From assembly GCA_021234155.1 (NCBI GenBank), contig JAJEKV010000036.1, positions 5,586,209-5,650,208 on the forward strand: DNA of 64,000 nucleotides. The letters are read 5' to 3'. The stretch's first letter is position 1. Each line of letters starts with the position of its first letter. The stretch comes from Isoetes taiwanensis. Lineage: Eukaryota > Streptophyta > Lycopodiopsida > Isoetales > Isoetaceae. Below the pieces are notes generated by a model. The model saw only the letters and a list, made by a program, of their open reading frames with translations, was not told the DNA's origin and did not search any database. Position numbers and translations under genes: made by a program. Below are positions 1 through 11,427 of the stretch, piece by piece.

Positions 1-786
1 ACTGCAAAAAACTTAGGAAAGGAATAAGAAGTTTATAGTATGCATATGTCCACTCTCTTTGATTGGAACGATACTCCTAAGTATAAGCATTGTACCAAAT
101 GGAAAGCGGGTTCTTTTGTGTTGACATAAGAAGCGAAAAGGCTACTTGCATGACAATAGGCATAAACCAAAAGTCTCAATCATCAAGCATTGCGTCAAGT
201 GATCAATAGTTGAAGGACAAAGAGTTCTGAGGTTGAGATCAGTTGATAGGATGTCATGCCAACTCTGAGGCTGAGATCAGTTGAGGATGTCATGCCAAGT
301 ATGGTGAACTAAGGACATGATCTCAGGAGAAGTATTGAAAATGCGTGGATTTCATGCCGTGAGAGACTTGCAAATTTGATGCAGCCAAAAACATCAATAT
401 TACCAAACATCATCAATATAACCATTTTGGGTTCCTGGGGAAATTCCCATGAACTCTTGTAACCTACCATGTGGATTTTGGAGTTCACAGCAGACAGTTA
501 ATAAAGAGCAGGAAGTTATCCTACTAAAAATACCGATTTTCCTTGATAATTCCGATAGAATATGTAGCTAGTAGGATGGGTCAGATCTAGCAGAAAACTT
601 GCCGATTATGCTCCAAAATTTTCCCCAACCAATTGGGTTCTTCTTTCACCTAGGGTTTCCATACAAATTGACACTTCTGTGGGTCAATGATTGAAAGAGA
701 ATGTAAGCTTTAATTTAATGTGATGCCAATCAGCAATCTTGGTATGGCATATTATTTTAGAAGTCAAAATTTGCTAAGAAGGGGCC
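1..786. other. intergenic stretch, no gene seen
   Basis: I see no open frame with recognisable protein similarity here. The only structure is the short tandem duplication listed separately. An 84-codon frame beginning at 720 runs across the promoter and start of the downstream RING gene and has no family features, so I do not treat it as a gene. Confidence 0.5.
225..299. repeat. imperfect tandem duplication, about 37-38 bp unit, two copies
   Basis: Unit 1 (225-262) and unit 2 (263-299) share the sequence CTGAGG-T/C-TGAGATCAG followed by GGATGTCATGCCAA. They differ by a few substitutions and a small indel. No function is suggested. Confidence 0.75.
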
Positions 787-830
787 ACGTCATCCAATGG
801 TGCCACGGCAGCGCATGGGCGCGGTTTAAA
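787..830 (+). promoter_or_regulatory. probable core promoter of the RING-H2 gene
   Basis: An ACGTCA element (787-792), a CCAAT box (794-798) and a TATA-like TTTAAA (825-830) occur in the normal order. A start site about 30 nt below the TATA-like box (near 855-860) would leave about 50 nt of leader before the ATG at 907, and would put the ATG at 862 almost at the cap. The elements are seen directly; their activity is inferred. Confidence 0.5.
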
Positions 831-906
831 TCGACCGGCGGGGTTAAGAACAGTTCGCAAGATGCATGTACAAAAGACCGGGTCACCGGATTCCAGAGCT
901 CCAGCT

Positions 907-1485
907 ATGGCCTTTCAGCCCAGCCCCTTTCGACCGCTCGAAAATCCTTCACCTTTAAAATTTGCATTACATGAAGTTTACTCCGACGATTCCACCATCG
1001 CCGGACCTCCGCCTCCCTCCCTCAGAATGCAGTATTTTTACAGCAGCAGCGCAATCTTGGCCATTTTGCTCGCGTCTCTTCTTGGTACATTTTCTATCTT
1101 AGCTCTCATAGTTCTTTATTTCTGTAGAAGATCCGTCGAAGGAGGCCCGGCAATCCATTTTCCCGGAAGGATTATGCGCAGGGGATTAAGGAAAGATGTA
1201 GTACAAGCTTTTCCTGTTCTTGTTTGGTCAGATTTGAAGGCAAACAGGGAATATGGAGGCGCCGGAGCTTGGGATTGTTGCGCTATTTGCCTTGGAGATC
1301 TTGAAGGCGGGGCAAAGATTAGGCTACTTCCCCGTTGCCACCATTGTTTCCATCTGGATTGCATAGATGTTTGGTTAATGTCGCATACAACTTGCCCTGT
1401 TTGCAGGGGAAGCTTGATTCCCGAAGTAAAAGTTCCGGCGAAGCTCCGTGGCTCTGCAAACAATGGCGATGGTAGGATTCCGTAA
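907..1485 (+). CDS. ATL-type RING-H2 finger E3 ubiquitin ligase
   Basis: Encodes a 192-residue membrane RING-H2 protein, probably a ubiquitin ligase that recruits E2 enzymes and is anchored in an endomembrane or the plasma membrane. The order matches the plant ATL family: a short Pro-rich N-terminus, one hydrophobic segment (about residues 49-73), a GLD-like motif (GLRKDVVQAFPVL, about 93-105), then the RING-H2 domain (about 125-166). The spacing C-x2-C-x15-C-x-H-x2-H-x2-C-x10-C-x2-C is intact, with the Pro before the third ligand, the Trp after CIDV and the CPVC end typical of ATLs. The frame is open from an upstream ATG at 862 (207 residues). I prefer 907 because it has G at -3 and +4 and lies a normal distance below the TATA-like box. 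There is no intron, as is usual for ATLs. Substrate unknown. Confidence 0.9.
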   Translation: MAFQPSPFRPLENPSPLKFALHEVYSDDSTIAGPPPPSLRMQYFYSSSAILAILLASLLGTFSILALIVLYFCRRSVEGGPAIHFPGRIMRRGLRKDVVQAFPVLVWSDLKANREYGGAGAWDCCAICLGDLEGGAKIRLLPRCHHCFHLDCIDVWLMSHTTCPVCRGSLIPEVKVPAKLRGSANNGDGRIP

Positions 1486-1755
1486 ACTGAAACGGAATTT
1501 ATTCTTGAGCTCTGCAAATTTTCTTCTTTTGCAGAGCAAAGAAAATTTGGCTAGCAACAGAGTTTGTTCATTTTGTTGAAGAGCATCGCATAACGTTTTA
1601 GAGCTCTTTTGAAGAATCAAATTTTCTTTTTTCAGAGCTCTAAATCGGAAATCTGACGGAATACTGGGTGTGACAGTTGGTATGGCAGATCGATCAAAAA
1701 GTGTGGCAGGAACAGCAGGATTTGGTGTAAATACTTGGCTGTAAATATGATCTAG

Positions 1756-1761
1756 AATAAA
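1756..1761 (+). terminator. candidate poly(A) signal AATAAA of the RING gene
   Basis: An exact AATAAA lies about 270 nt after the RING stop codon and would give an ordinary-length plant 3' UTR. The motif is seen; its use is inferred. Confidence 0.4.
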
Positions 1762-2117
1762 AATGCTGGTTGGATGAGGATTTGGAAACAAAGAAGCAAT
1801 GATAGGTACGTTATGGGAAGGGCGGAACGGCAGAAGGCCATAGCCAGATTCGTCGGGGGTAACATATTCACACGAATAGAAAGAATGTGGCATTCCTATT
1901 TGGATTCAAAACTATGAACATGGTTTTCCCTGCCAAGTGTCGTCCTTCTACGCTTCTCTGCATTTTTTCCTTTCTACAATTCAATCCAATTCAATCTATA
2001 TTTAGAACAATGGATCTCGAGAATGATATTTTGAGGGATCATTTTTAAGTAGTTCAAAGTATACGATATGTCATCGCCATAGGGGAGGTTACTAAATCCA
2101 TGTTTCAATGTTGTACT
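1762..2117. other. intergenic, nothing recognised
   Basis: No coding similarity, strong hairpin or repeat is seen between the RING gene and the first arm of the inverted repeat. Confidence 0.5.
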
Positions 2118-3081
2118 TCCATGTTAATGACTCCATGTGTTAAATGTCTCTATGTGTTAATGTTTTTTTCTGTGTGGATGAAGAGAATATGCTAAATCAA
2201 GGGCAACGAATTTTACAGCTCACTCTCCCGTATAGCACAACGCTCCCCATATGCTATATATACATATGAAAATATGGTTTGCTAATGGGAAATATAGTGC
2301 CATGAACCATTGCAAGGCAAGAAAATGTTTTTGCAATTAGACCATCAGAAGCTGCACAATCTCTCAGAGCACAATCTACCGAAAGGTGCATCTATCAGAC
2401 CTAAACCAAGGTAGGATATCTGGTAACAAGCACCAGGGATGAAAAATGTTCTCCCAAATCCAGAGCCCAGTGGAAGGACGCGCCGAAGATGATATAAGAG
2501 GGCCAAACCATTGCTCATTCTCTGCTTGCTACAACGGAAATGGAAGCAAAGCAACCATACAGCAATGAAACCTCTCGGCTACCTAAAACCATTCCTCATT
2601 CTATGCTTGCTAAAACAAAAATGTTCATGACAATGCATTCGACAAATCAACTCCGGCAACAGCAGCAAGCAAAAGGGGCTTCTACATGACGCAAATTCAG
2701 AGAAGAGTTTCAGCAATAATTTGTGCATCCAACCGATGCATTTGCAATGGGGAAGAAAAGGGAAGAACTGAAATGGGTGAAGGTCGGAGTTGTCCTCCAA
2801 AATCAGAAGCAAGAAGAAGCAAGAAGAAGCCGAAGATGCCATCGCAGGCCGATTTGGGCAGAGGCACCATTTGTACGCGGCTCCAGCTGTCGGGGCGCCT
2901 GCATCGTGCTGTTCTTAGCAGCCCCCGTGAAGCCAAGAGCTGCTATTTTCGACCATGCAGAGCAGGGACCAAAAAAGAACGCCCCTCACACCATAGAGAA
3001 AAAAAAATCAAAGTCCCCTTTTTTCCGGCCCACCTACGCCCAAATCTTAGGAAAGAGATATTTTGGGGACTCATTATGGAA
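2118..3081 (-). repeat. unknown dispersed element, copy 1 (inverted partner at 11428-12262)
   Basis: The reverse complement of this block aligns along almost its whole length with 11428-12262. Shared landmarks include a T/A-rich end with AACACATGGAG, a block around CATGTAGAAGCCCCTTTTGC, and an end running into CTTTCCTAAGATTTGGGCG. Copy 1 has about 95 bp (roughly 2700-2830) that copy 2 lacks. Short frames on either strand have no family similarity and are not conserved between copies, so I do not call a gene. It may be a non-autonomous transposon or a duplicated non-coding transcript; I see no clear TIR or target duplication. Confidence 0.75.
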
Positions 3082-5780
3082 CCTATATGTTGTCATGAAT
3101 CATGAGTTTGGTAGTTTAGAGTGCAAACTAGGTAGTTGGCAGTTTAGACTGCAAAGAGTTGGTGATTCAAATTTGTTTAACTTTTGGTCTTCTCATAAGA
3201 TGATCAACTCGCCATATGAGTAGACTTACACCTAAGATATAAGATACGTGGCAATGTTCAACTTAAATTGTTAAACTTATATAAAGCTTGCCACTTAAGA
3301 CACATAAGTAGCTAGAATTCCAAAAATTGTAGTACAAAGGTTTAAATGGAGCAACCACTTAACGTAGATAACTTACAACTTGCACTTAAATATATATAAG
3401 TCATGGGCATGTCTTTCTAGACCTTAAAGGAGGAAGAAAGTGGTAGCATTGATAACTTAGAGACTAGAGAAAACTTAAGAGAACTAAACTTAGAGACTGC
3501 TTCATATCTCACAAAGCACTAGGAATATGTAGAATAATACCAAAACGAATTTTGTAGATATTGGATATGGTCGTATTAAAACCACTGATATATTGTGGCA
3601 TATTCCAGGCATGTCATGTTATAAACCATAGTAGGATAGTACTAGAGCTAGTGCTGTAAATACTAGGCCTGCCATGTTATAACTATGGGTTAAAAAAAAG
3701 CGCTGCATTTTTGTGGACTTAAAGGGACGTGGTTTACCAACACTCATACTTGGCACGGCTAGAGGAGCACCTTAAAATTTAACCCACAGGCATAGTCGTG
3801 GTATATCGGAGCCTGTCATTTTATACACATGCTTCGAAAATAGGGGAATTCGTCCCCTAAAAATCCGCCCACTTCTCTTAAATTCAGGTCATCCCAAAAC
3901 AATTTCGGCAAATTTTCAACAAGAAAATAAAATTTTTTCGGTAAAATAGACTAAAAAATGCACTAACATGAAACCAAGTGGCATTTTTACTGGTTAGACA
4001 TATTGCTATTCTCGAGCCCTATTTATACATGGCATTTTTATGGACAGACTAGCGCAATTTTGATTTAAGGCTAGTTTAAACATGAACATGTCTGATATTT
4101 ATGGACAAGTAGCCACTGAGAAGGCACATAAGAGGGTCTTATACTATAGAAAGGGAAGAAGCTATGGAATGGCATTACTTTTGTAGCTTCTTTGAGGAAA
4201 GCTAAGTTGCACATGTTTTGAATGATTTAGTTTGTCAAGCAAACCATTATAGGTGGCCATTCACATTTCTCATTTCCAGCTAGCTGTAATGAATGTTGAT
4301 GATGTACTTGGAAAAGGAAGCACCAATTTCATGAAGGCTCATTGGAATGATTTATCTCACTTTCTCATGAACATGTATGTGGAACTTTTATTCTACATTT
4401 GGACCAATGAGCCCCCAAAATCCTTAAATTCGTTAGGAGATTTCATAATGTGATGTGTATTTTTGGGTTTTCCCTAGAGGGGCAATCCCTTGCTTATGTG
4501 GGTTTTCGGCATATGCTTGGTATATGCTAGTATATGCCCAGAATATGCTGAAACCACTCCAAACTCGTTGTAGGCTATAAACTATCGGTCGCCCGTGTTG
4601 ATGGGCAACCTCCAAAGGACTTTTCTACTTAATGCATGTGTTGCACAAAGTGTGATACCTAAGATACCTCAGGCAAGGGGCATGTTGTAATGGCTTGCGA
4701 AGGTATGAGAGGTCGTTTCTATTGAATGCCTCACATGCTTATTATGCTATTTGCATTAGTTGCCGCAGCTATAAATTTGCACGTGAGGTTGCCTTTGGGA
4801 GGTTCTAATCACAGTGTCAAATGATGCTTGAAACGAGTTCTCCACGGGGATCTTAGAATATTAGCCAGTACTGCATTTATGTTATGTTCTTATTTTATTG
4901 GTCTTAAAAGTTAGAGAACATTAGTGAACTTATACCACTGGAACTAGAGAACCCTTGTTGATAGGAATGAAAATGTTTGCTGTCTGGTAAGGATCTTGCC
5001 ACTTTTCTATGTTATTAAGTTGCATGCTACAATTGCTAAGTTAACGTTCTTTAATATGTTGTATATATTCGATATGAAAGGCTAGGCACCACAACAAGAC
5101 TTAGCATTTTGCTTCTTGTTGATTTTGCTTATTAATATAGGTTCTTTGGCTTTCATTACTTCAAAAACGAACATATCTGTTTTACTTTCAAGGTCTAATT
5201 TTCTTCCAAGAGGAAGTGAATCTATAATGAACATATACATAAAAACATGCTTGGAATAGTCATAAATGAGATGCATTGGTGTGCTGAAGTGGAGACTAAA
5301 GTTTTTTCTTTCAGGTGGACTTCTCAACTGCATGGTCACCACACTGTGCGAGAATGAGGAGGCTCTTTGTAGAGCTTTTCGGTCGGTAGATATTAGATTT
5401 GTGAGTTTTGGCATCTCCTATAAATCAAATGGGTAGCAACAATAAGACAACTTTTCTTGTTCCTGCTTTGCAACTAAGTACAATATTGAAATAGAATTAT
5501 CAGTATTTTGCTTAGTTTTAGAGGTTTGGCATTGTAGAGACATCATGTTCCTGCAGATGTGAGGCCAACAAGTGCACAAACTATTTGTGCTATCCTCAAA
5601 ACTTTGGTTGTCACATTAATGTTCCTAATAGTTTGTAATAGTTAGATATGCATTTTTGCATTATGTAGTGTGTAATAGTAGGCTGTCAGGATAGTGTATG
5701 TTTTTGATATTTTCTGCAATTCTAGTAATGCACATAGTGTGTGTTCCTTATTTTTCGTCTTTGTGTAATTTTACTAATTA
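3082..5780. other. gene-poor AT-rich stretch
   Basis: I recognise no protein-coding gene or complete mobile element. Frames are short and without family motifs. A good 3' splice acceptor (pyrimidine tract then CAG) near 5313 precedes a short open plus-strand segment, which could be a lost exon, but no protein family is recognisable. Confidence 0.4.
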
Positions 5781-5852
5781 CTCCTGGGTCCCATAGGCCG
5801 ATTGGCCTCCGCGGACGATAAAAGAACCTTCCTTCCTTCCTTCCTTCCTCTA
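5781..5852 (+). mobile_element. LINE 3' end with CTTCC/CCTT tail, severely 5'-truncated
   Basis: The segment GGGTCCCATAGGCCGATTGG...GGACGATAAAA is the plus-strand version of the 3' terminus seen in minus orientation at 21.5, 33.9, 41.7 and 53.4 kb. It ends in a TTCC/CCTT short tandem repeat (about 5830-5851). Only about 70 bp remain. It is called from the internal comparison of the five copies. Confidence 0.7.
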
Positions 5853-8061
5853 ACAGAATTCGGTTTGGGAGGATTGAATTAAGTCGGTTTTCCAATGTAG
5901 CTGCAAAATATGGAATTAACTTTGATGATGGGTCTCTTTTTATGGGCATTTTTTTATCTTTATGGGCATTCTTTATCCTTTATTTGCTATTTATGATATG
6001 TAACATTCTGTATTAACAGTGGTGGTAAGAATATTATAGTAGTCTTTTCTATGACGAGCATTTCGCTATTTGGCATTCTTCATTTGCAGTACAATCTTTT
6101 TTCCTGCCCTTTTTGACGAGCAAAACATAAAAATGGGTGTAAAGCCGTCAAATTTACACACTGGTATCAAATGGAAATTGCACGTAGAGCAATGTTGTGT
6201 GGTATATGTGCATGCTATAAATCATTTAGTCTCTAAAATGCCCTTTGCTTCTTCCTATTTGAATGGACAATGATATTGTACTTAAAAGTTAAATGATATC
6301 TTGACAATTATAGAGATGATGGCTCTGGGAGAGATTAGCCTCCTCCACATGGTTGTATGACTAGAACATTATGAGGAAATTAACCTCCTTTGCGAGCCTA
6401 TTATGGCAAATAAATAGGCCAGCTTGAATTTAACCAGCAGACTATTGAGCTCTACAACATCGATTAAGACTTCCCACGACTATTTTTTTAGCTGGTTCGG
6501 ATGCCCATAGCAAAATTATCACGATCCCAAGCAAGGTTATCACGATCCACAACAAGATTATCACGACCAGATCTGTCACCAGAGCTAAAGAGCTATCATC
6601 AAAGCTGAAGAGGAAGTGGATTTTGGGTGCGTAGTGGAGGTTCTGACATATCAGGGGTCAGATGTTCATGATTGATGATCACAAATCATGCCGGCTAAGG
6701 TATTTTAACCTAGGCATGTCTCAAGGCAAATCTTTATATTTGGAGAACAATATAGATGCCAGAAGAGCTTTTCAAAGTTAAATCTAAATTGGTATTTCAC
6801 ATTTGAGCTCATGGACATCACAATATCTTAGACCTTGAGCTAGTCATTATGTGACAATATGAAACATTACCTTCTTTTTCATACAACGTGTTAAATTGTT
6901 ATTGTTAATTTTGTTTTTTTTTTTTTTTTTTTTTTTTGTTAGAGCTTTATATTGGATGCCAATTAAGGAGTATATTAGCAATAAGGTGGGCATGCAAGAT
7001 TCCAAAGGTTTGAACTTGTATTTTAATGGAATGTTGCTAATTTGGGATGTTTTGTATTGACCTAAGAGTATAATGTTTTAGTAACTTGCATGTGCACTGT
7101 TTAGTAACTTTTTGTATGTCGGTATCCATTATTAAATGCCATTGGAAGTTCAGAAAGTAAAGGTTGTTGGGAACAAGTTGCTTGAGCCTATACCTTGGAT
7201 GTTGAGCAATGGATATCTTGGGTGAAACGCGATGCATTTGCTAAGTAGATTGCTAAGTAGCTACTCTCAGCCAGAACTGTAAAATTGTCATATCTATAAG
7301 GGATCATCGAAGGTGCCACTGGAATAATGGCAAAGGAATGATGTTGGATAAATAAAGCAAGGTAATCTGTCTATATGCACATTTACATACTAGGTTAGAC
7401 CTGATGATTTTACAGGCCCTTTATTTACTGCTGAAGTCAATTACAAAATTCGATTTGTGTAGGATATGTACTTTTTACTTCCAATAGATTTATATGTCCA
7501 ATAGATAACAGACTATGCATAGTTGCTAATAATTCACTTTAATTTGTTTTTTGCACTCGATTTTGACCAAGATTTAATTCTTTTGCCAAAAATGGTCAAG
7601 ATGTGGTGAGTTGGAGATTTGCCATGGATCCGCCATTGGCATTTGGATGAAGAACCAGAGAGATTTGTCTTTGCAGTAGTTTGTTTCATTTTCAAACTCT
7701 TTTATTTTGATCTGGAATGCCTATTCTCCCAGTAGCCTCTGTGCAGGTCATGAGCAGGAGGGGGATATGCACCAGATAAGAGAAAATAGAGAGGGTTGAG
7801 TCAGTCCAAATTAGACTAGGGAATACATGCGACCATAATACGTCTACGGCACAAATACCATAGAACATTTTGTTATGCCAAACATTAGCATGCATGCACA
7901 ATATTACACAATGGTCTGTAAGAAATATTTTAGGCATAACATTCTTCTTATGTCTATGTCTGCTTTTCACTTTGGAGCAAAGAGTATGTGCCTCAAAGGA
8001 TTCAACCACCCGCTGACCCGCCTTGAAGCAGCTGACCACAAGGTAAGGCTTTGGTTTTGCA
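5853..8061. other. gene-poor stretch with small repeats
   Basis: No gene is recognised. A 24-nt T tract at about 6914-6937 could be the poly(A) of a minus-strand retroposon, but no body is identifiable. A 144-codon minus frame (7692-8126) has no recognisable motif and runs into the LINE tail, so it is not called. Confidence 0.4.
6509..6571. repeat. three-copy 21-bp tandem repeat
   Basis: Three consecutive 21-bp units (6509-6529, 6530-6550, 6551-6571) share the core TTATCACGAYC with small changes. It is a minisatellite-like array of unknown role. Confidence 0.75.
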
Positions 8062-9525
8062 AATAGAATAGAGTAGAATAGAATTATTGTCCCTTGTGCC
8101 CTAAGGCCCCTGGAGTGGTGTAGCATGGGCGAGCTCCCTAACGGGCGCTACTAGCACATCACGTTGGTTTATTGTAGCCTTTTCTGAAGGCTTCCTTAGT
8201 TTCTATTAGTACCCGCACCCCGCTTTTAATCAGCATCATGGCCGTGCAATGATGCATCATTATCAATCAGCTTTTAATTGAGCATTTTGTGGGCGTCTAT
8301 GCCTCGCCTCTTGGGCGGTTCATATTATAAGCCCTCTTTCTTTGTGTGCCTCTCGATGCCTGGTCGTCATCTCCTGGATTGCATCTGCCAGATCTCTCAT
8401 TGTTTTTGCTCTTATCATCAGGGTGTGCACTGGCTGTCCCCATCTTATGTTTCTGTATTTGTGTCACCATACATCGGGCACTCATTGAGCAGGTGATTCT
8501 CATCCTCTACTTTTCCAGTGTCACAAATTCTACATATCCGACCGTCCTTTTCTATTTTCCTCCATCTGTCCTTTTCAATTCTTAGATTGTGGCTCCCCAT
8601 CCTAAATCTCACCAGGACGTCTTTTCTGGCCTTCCCTAGCAGATTGTCTCGGTACATCTGTTGCCCTATCTGCTGTTCTGGATTGAAGGCTGTCATTAGC
8701 CAGATTGTCTTGGGTCCGGTGTATTTTCGCAGCCATGCTCGTGTAGCCTTGTCTGCCCAGTCTTCATTCCATTTTTCCTCGTTTACTAGATCACTCAGGT
8801 TCATTCCCATTTCTCTGGCCCACATCGCTACCTCCTTAAACCATCCGCTGCTTCTGATGATGTGTGATTTAGCTGACTCGTTGATTGTAATACTTGACAG
8901 CTTCCCTGGTTGACCCCCTGCATTGTCTTTTATTAGGTATCTGATAGTCCTTTCCCATGCTCTCACCTCCATTGGTTTCTGGCCTGTCTCGTATATCATG
9001 ACTGTTAACGGTGTGTTTGCCCGCACCTTAAATTCCTGTTTATGCCACTGTCTGAGGATCCCTTCCTGTTTGTCCCATTCCTTATCTGTTAGCCCTAGTC
9101 CCCATGCTTCAGCCCCATATAACTGTGTCGTTGCGACCACTGCACTGAACAAGTAACACTTGATCTCCCAGTTGATTATTCTACTTTTATTACAGAAATT
9201 TTTCATACTGAAAAAACTCCCAATGGCTGATTAAAACCTTGCATCCGCACCTTTAGCCCATTTCCCCGTGCTGTGTGCGTCATATCCCAGATACCTGTAT
9301 TCTGTTGATTCCTCTAATTCTGTCCTCATATGTATCTGAAGGGTCTGTGCCTGTTCCTGTGACCGAAAATGACTATTTTGGTCTTTGCAAGGTTTACCGT
9401 TAACCCCGTTCTTTCGCAAAAGATCTCTAGTAGCTTTAGTAATCTGTGCATCCCCTTATTCTTTGTGGCCATCATGCTTAGGTCATCAGCATATAACATT
9501 ATAGGTACCTTGGTGTCTCCTCATG
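8062..9525 (-). pseudogene. LINE ORF2 3' half (RT end, C-terminal zinc motif), truncated
   Basis: Minus-strand remnant of a non-LTR retrotransposon. At the upstream end (9482-9493 on the minus strand) the catalytic YADD of reverse transcriptase is intact, followed by the usual AKTK segment. A frameshift near 9375-9420 then leads to the thumb-like EYRYLGY, and a 253-codon frame (9206-8445) ends with the C-terminal zinc signature CRICD...VEDENHLLNECP. The RT before YADD is missing, so the copy is 5'-truncated near 9525. The 3' end (about 8062-8085) is a TTCTA-type tandem repeat. The sequence before the tail differs from that of the other short-repeat-tailed LINEs here, so this is a separate family. 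Confidence 0.85.
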
Positions 9526-9687
9526 TGTGGTAAAAAATGCAGATTGAAGGTGTAAAGCCTAAGAAGTTCATATGAATTACTATTGCTGATGCATGTAAAT
9601 CTCCTGCTGCTCTTGAAACAGGAAGCAAGTAGAGTACTTTAGAATATTCATAGATTGGATATAATCTCTTGGTCTTCTATTATAGAA

Positions 9688-10520
9688 ATGGGCAAGGAGA
9701 ATTAGCAATTAAAGCCTTTAAGAAAATGCAACAACTAGATATAAAACCTGACTATATCACTTGTTTAAGCATTCTCTCTTCGTGCAGCAACCAGAGGCAT
9801 TGGGCTCAACCACTTTGCGTAATTGATCTTTATGACTAGAAGCTGAACATTTATAGTTGTGTACTCTTCCGAAAAACGTAGTTTGAACATATAAACAAGA
9901 TTACTTTATTTTGCATTCTTGGAGCATCTCTAAACCTGGAGACAATGCGAGTAGGTAGACTGATAAAATTACTTTCCTTAACCTTTTTGATGCCTGTTCA
10001 GGTCTGCAGCCCGTACAAAAGGCAAGTTAGCCCATGCTGACATTCTTGGCAATGGCTTTAAATGAAACCTTATTGTGAGGAATGCGTTAATTATCATGTA
10101 TGGGACCTGTTGCTGAACAAATGATGCAGAGAGTGCACTACATTTAAGACTTAGTTTCATGGAATGCAACCATACAAGCTTATGTCTACAATGGAAAAAG
10201 AAGATATGCCCTTCGATATTTCAGATTGTTGCAAATGCAAGGGAAGAGTGCAAATAAAGTGAACTTTATCAGTGTTCTAGATGCTGCAGAAGAGTTACCA
10301 GATGGTAAGAATAAGATAATTCATGCACAGATTCTTTGGATGCAGACAGAATTTGATGTAACACTGAACAACTGGCCTTTTTAAAATTTATGGTAGTTGT
10401 GGTGATTGTATGGAGCACATGGACTTTTGATAACGTTGAGGAGAGGGATATAATCCCGTTGATAGTCATAATCTCAATATATGTTCTCCATAGTGAGGAA
10501 AGGATTGTATCTAGATTTTT
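9688..10520 (+). pseudogene. decayed PPR protein gene
   Basis: Pieces of a PLS-type PPR protein survive in shifting frames. About 9688-9835 reads NGQGELAIKAFKKMQ...IKPDYITCLSIL before a stop. About 10150-10384 reads DLVSWNATIQAYVYNGKRR through LQMQGK, VNFISVLDAAEE and IIHAQIL before a stop. About 10425-10480 holds FDNVEERDIIPL. Motif order and spacing fit successive P, L and S repeats, but stops and frameshifts are spread throughout. It lies 2 kb upstream of the intact PPR gene and may be an unrelated dead paralogue. Confidence 0.8.
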
Positions 10521-10575
10521 CAAGAAATGCAGAGTGAAGGCAGTCATTCTTGTTCTTCATACACATGAAAGTCTT

Positions 10576-10657
10576 TGTTGAAGCGACGAAGTCGCTTCAT
10601 CTAACTAGGAAGGATTTGTTGGAGCGACGAAGTCGCTTCATCGAACTAGGAAGGATC
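10576..10657. repeat. 41-bp tandem duplication, each unit with a palindromic core
   Basis: Unit 1 is 10576-10616 and unit 2 is 10617-10657, differing at about two positions. Each holds GAAGCGAC-GAA-GTCGCTTC (10580-10598, a perfect 8-bp stem with a 3-nt loop) or its one-mismatch version (10621-10639). The GC-rich cores stand out from AT-rich flanks. Confidence 0.85.
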
Positions 10658-11427
10658 AGATGAATTACGAAGAAATCACGGGCAACATGTACTCTTTAAG
10701 CACTGATTTTTAAGCACTCACTTTTATTTTATCAAAGTAGCAAAAAAACTGGAAACACAAAGACAAGATAATGTAATATTGAGCACTGTCCTTGCTGTGT
10801 GTGCTGGTTGATATGGTCTTAATGCAAGGGAAGCAAAATGGGGTAAATGAAAGCAAATTGTTTAAATGTCATATGGAGCCATGCTTATAATGAATATGAA
10901 AATGGCAATTATACAAAGATGTCTGATCTAGTATATTGAAATATATGAATTTGACGTATTTACATGAGCTTAATTGCATTTACATGAGCTTAGTTTCATT
11001 TTTTCATGTAAACAACGATGAGGAACATTGAGATTGCACCAACAAACATACCAACAAAGGCCTGTTTGTGCCTTCCTATTAAGCATCCTTGTAGCATTGG
11101 TTCTTAAACATTCTTGCAAAGTTATTTATAGAGATATTTTCCATTACATCCATTTTGGCGAGAAGATAAAGTGGATGTCAATTGTACATAACAAAATCAA
11201 AGTACATCAAATTAAAGCATAGATTGTACGTTGGCTCAAAGTTTACGACACAAATTGTTAACAAGTGGAAGGTTTTACAAAATTCCTGTTGCCCCTTTTC
11301 AAAATCTAAATGTGAATATCAAAATGTCTTATAGAATTTATCTACTTTTCCTAGCTTATTGTGTTTCTCCGTGGGCATAGCAAAGAAAAAATTGCGACAT
11401 AAAGTGGTTTATGATTGAATATATTAT
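10658..11427. other. intergenic, nothing recognised
   Basis: AT-rich sequence without recognisable coding or element features. Confidence 0.5.

Noticed and set aside
5300-5414. Possible exon after a good pyrimidine tract and CAG
   Set aside because: No protein family recognised and no partner exon found.
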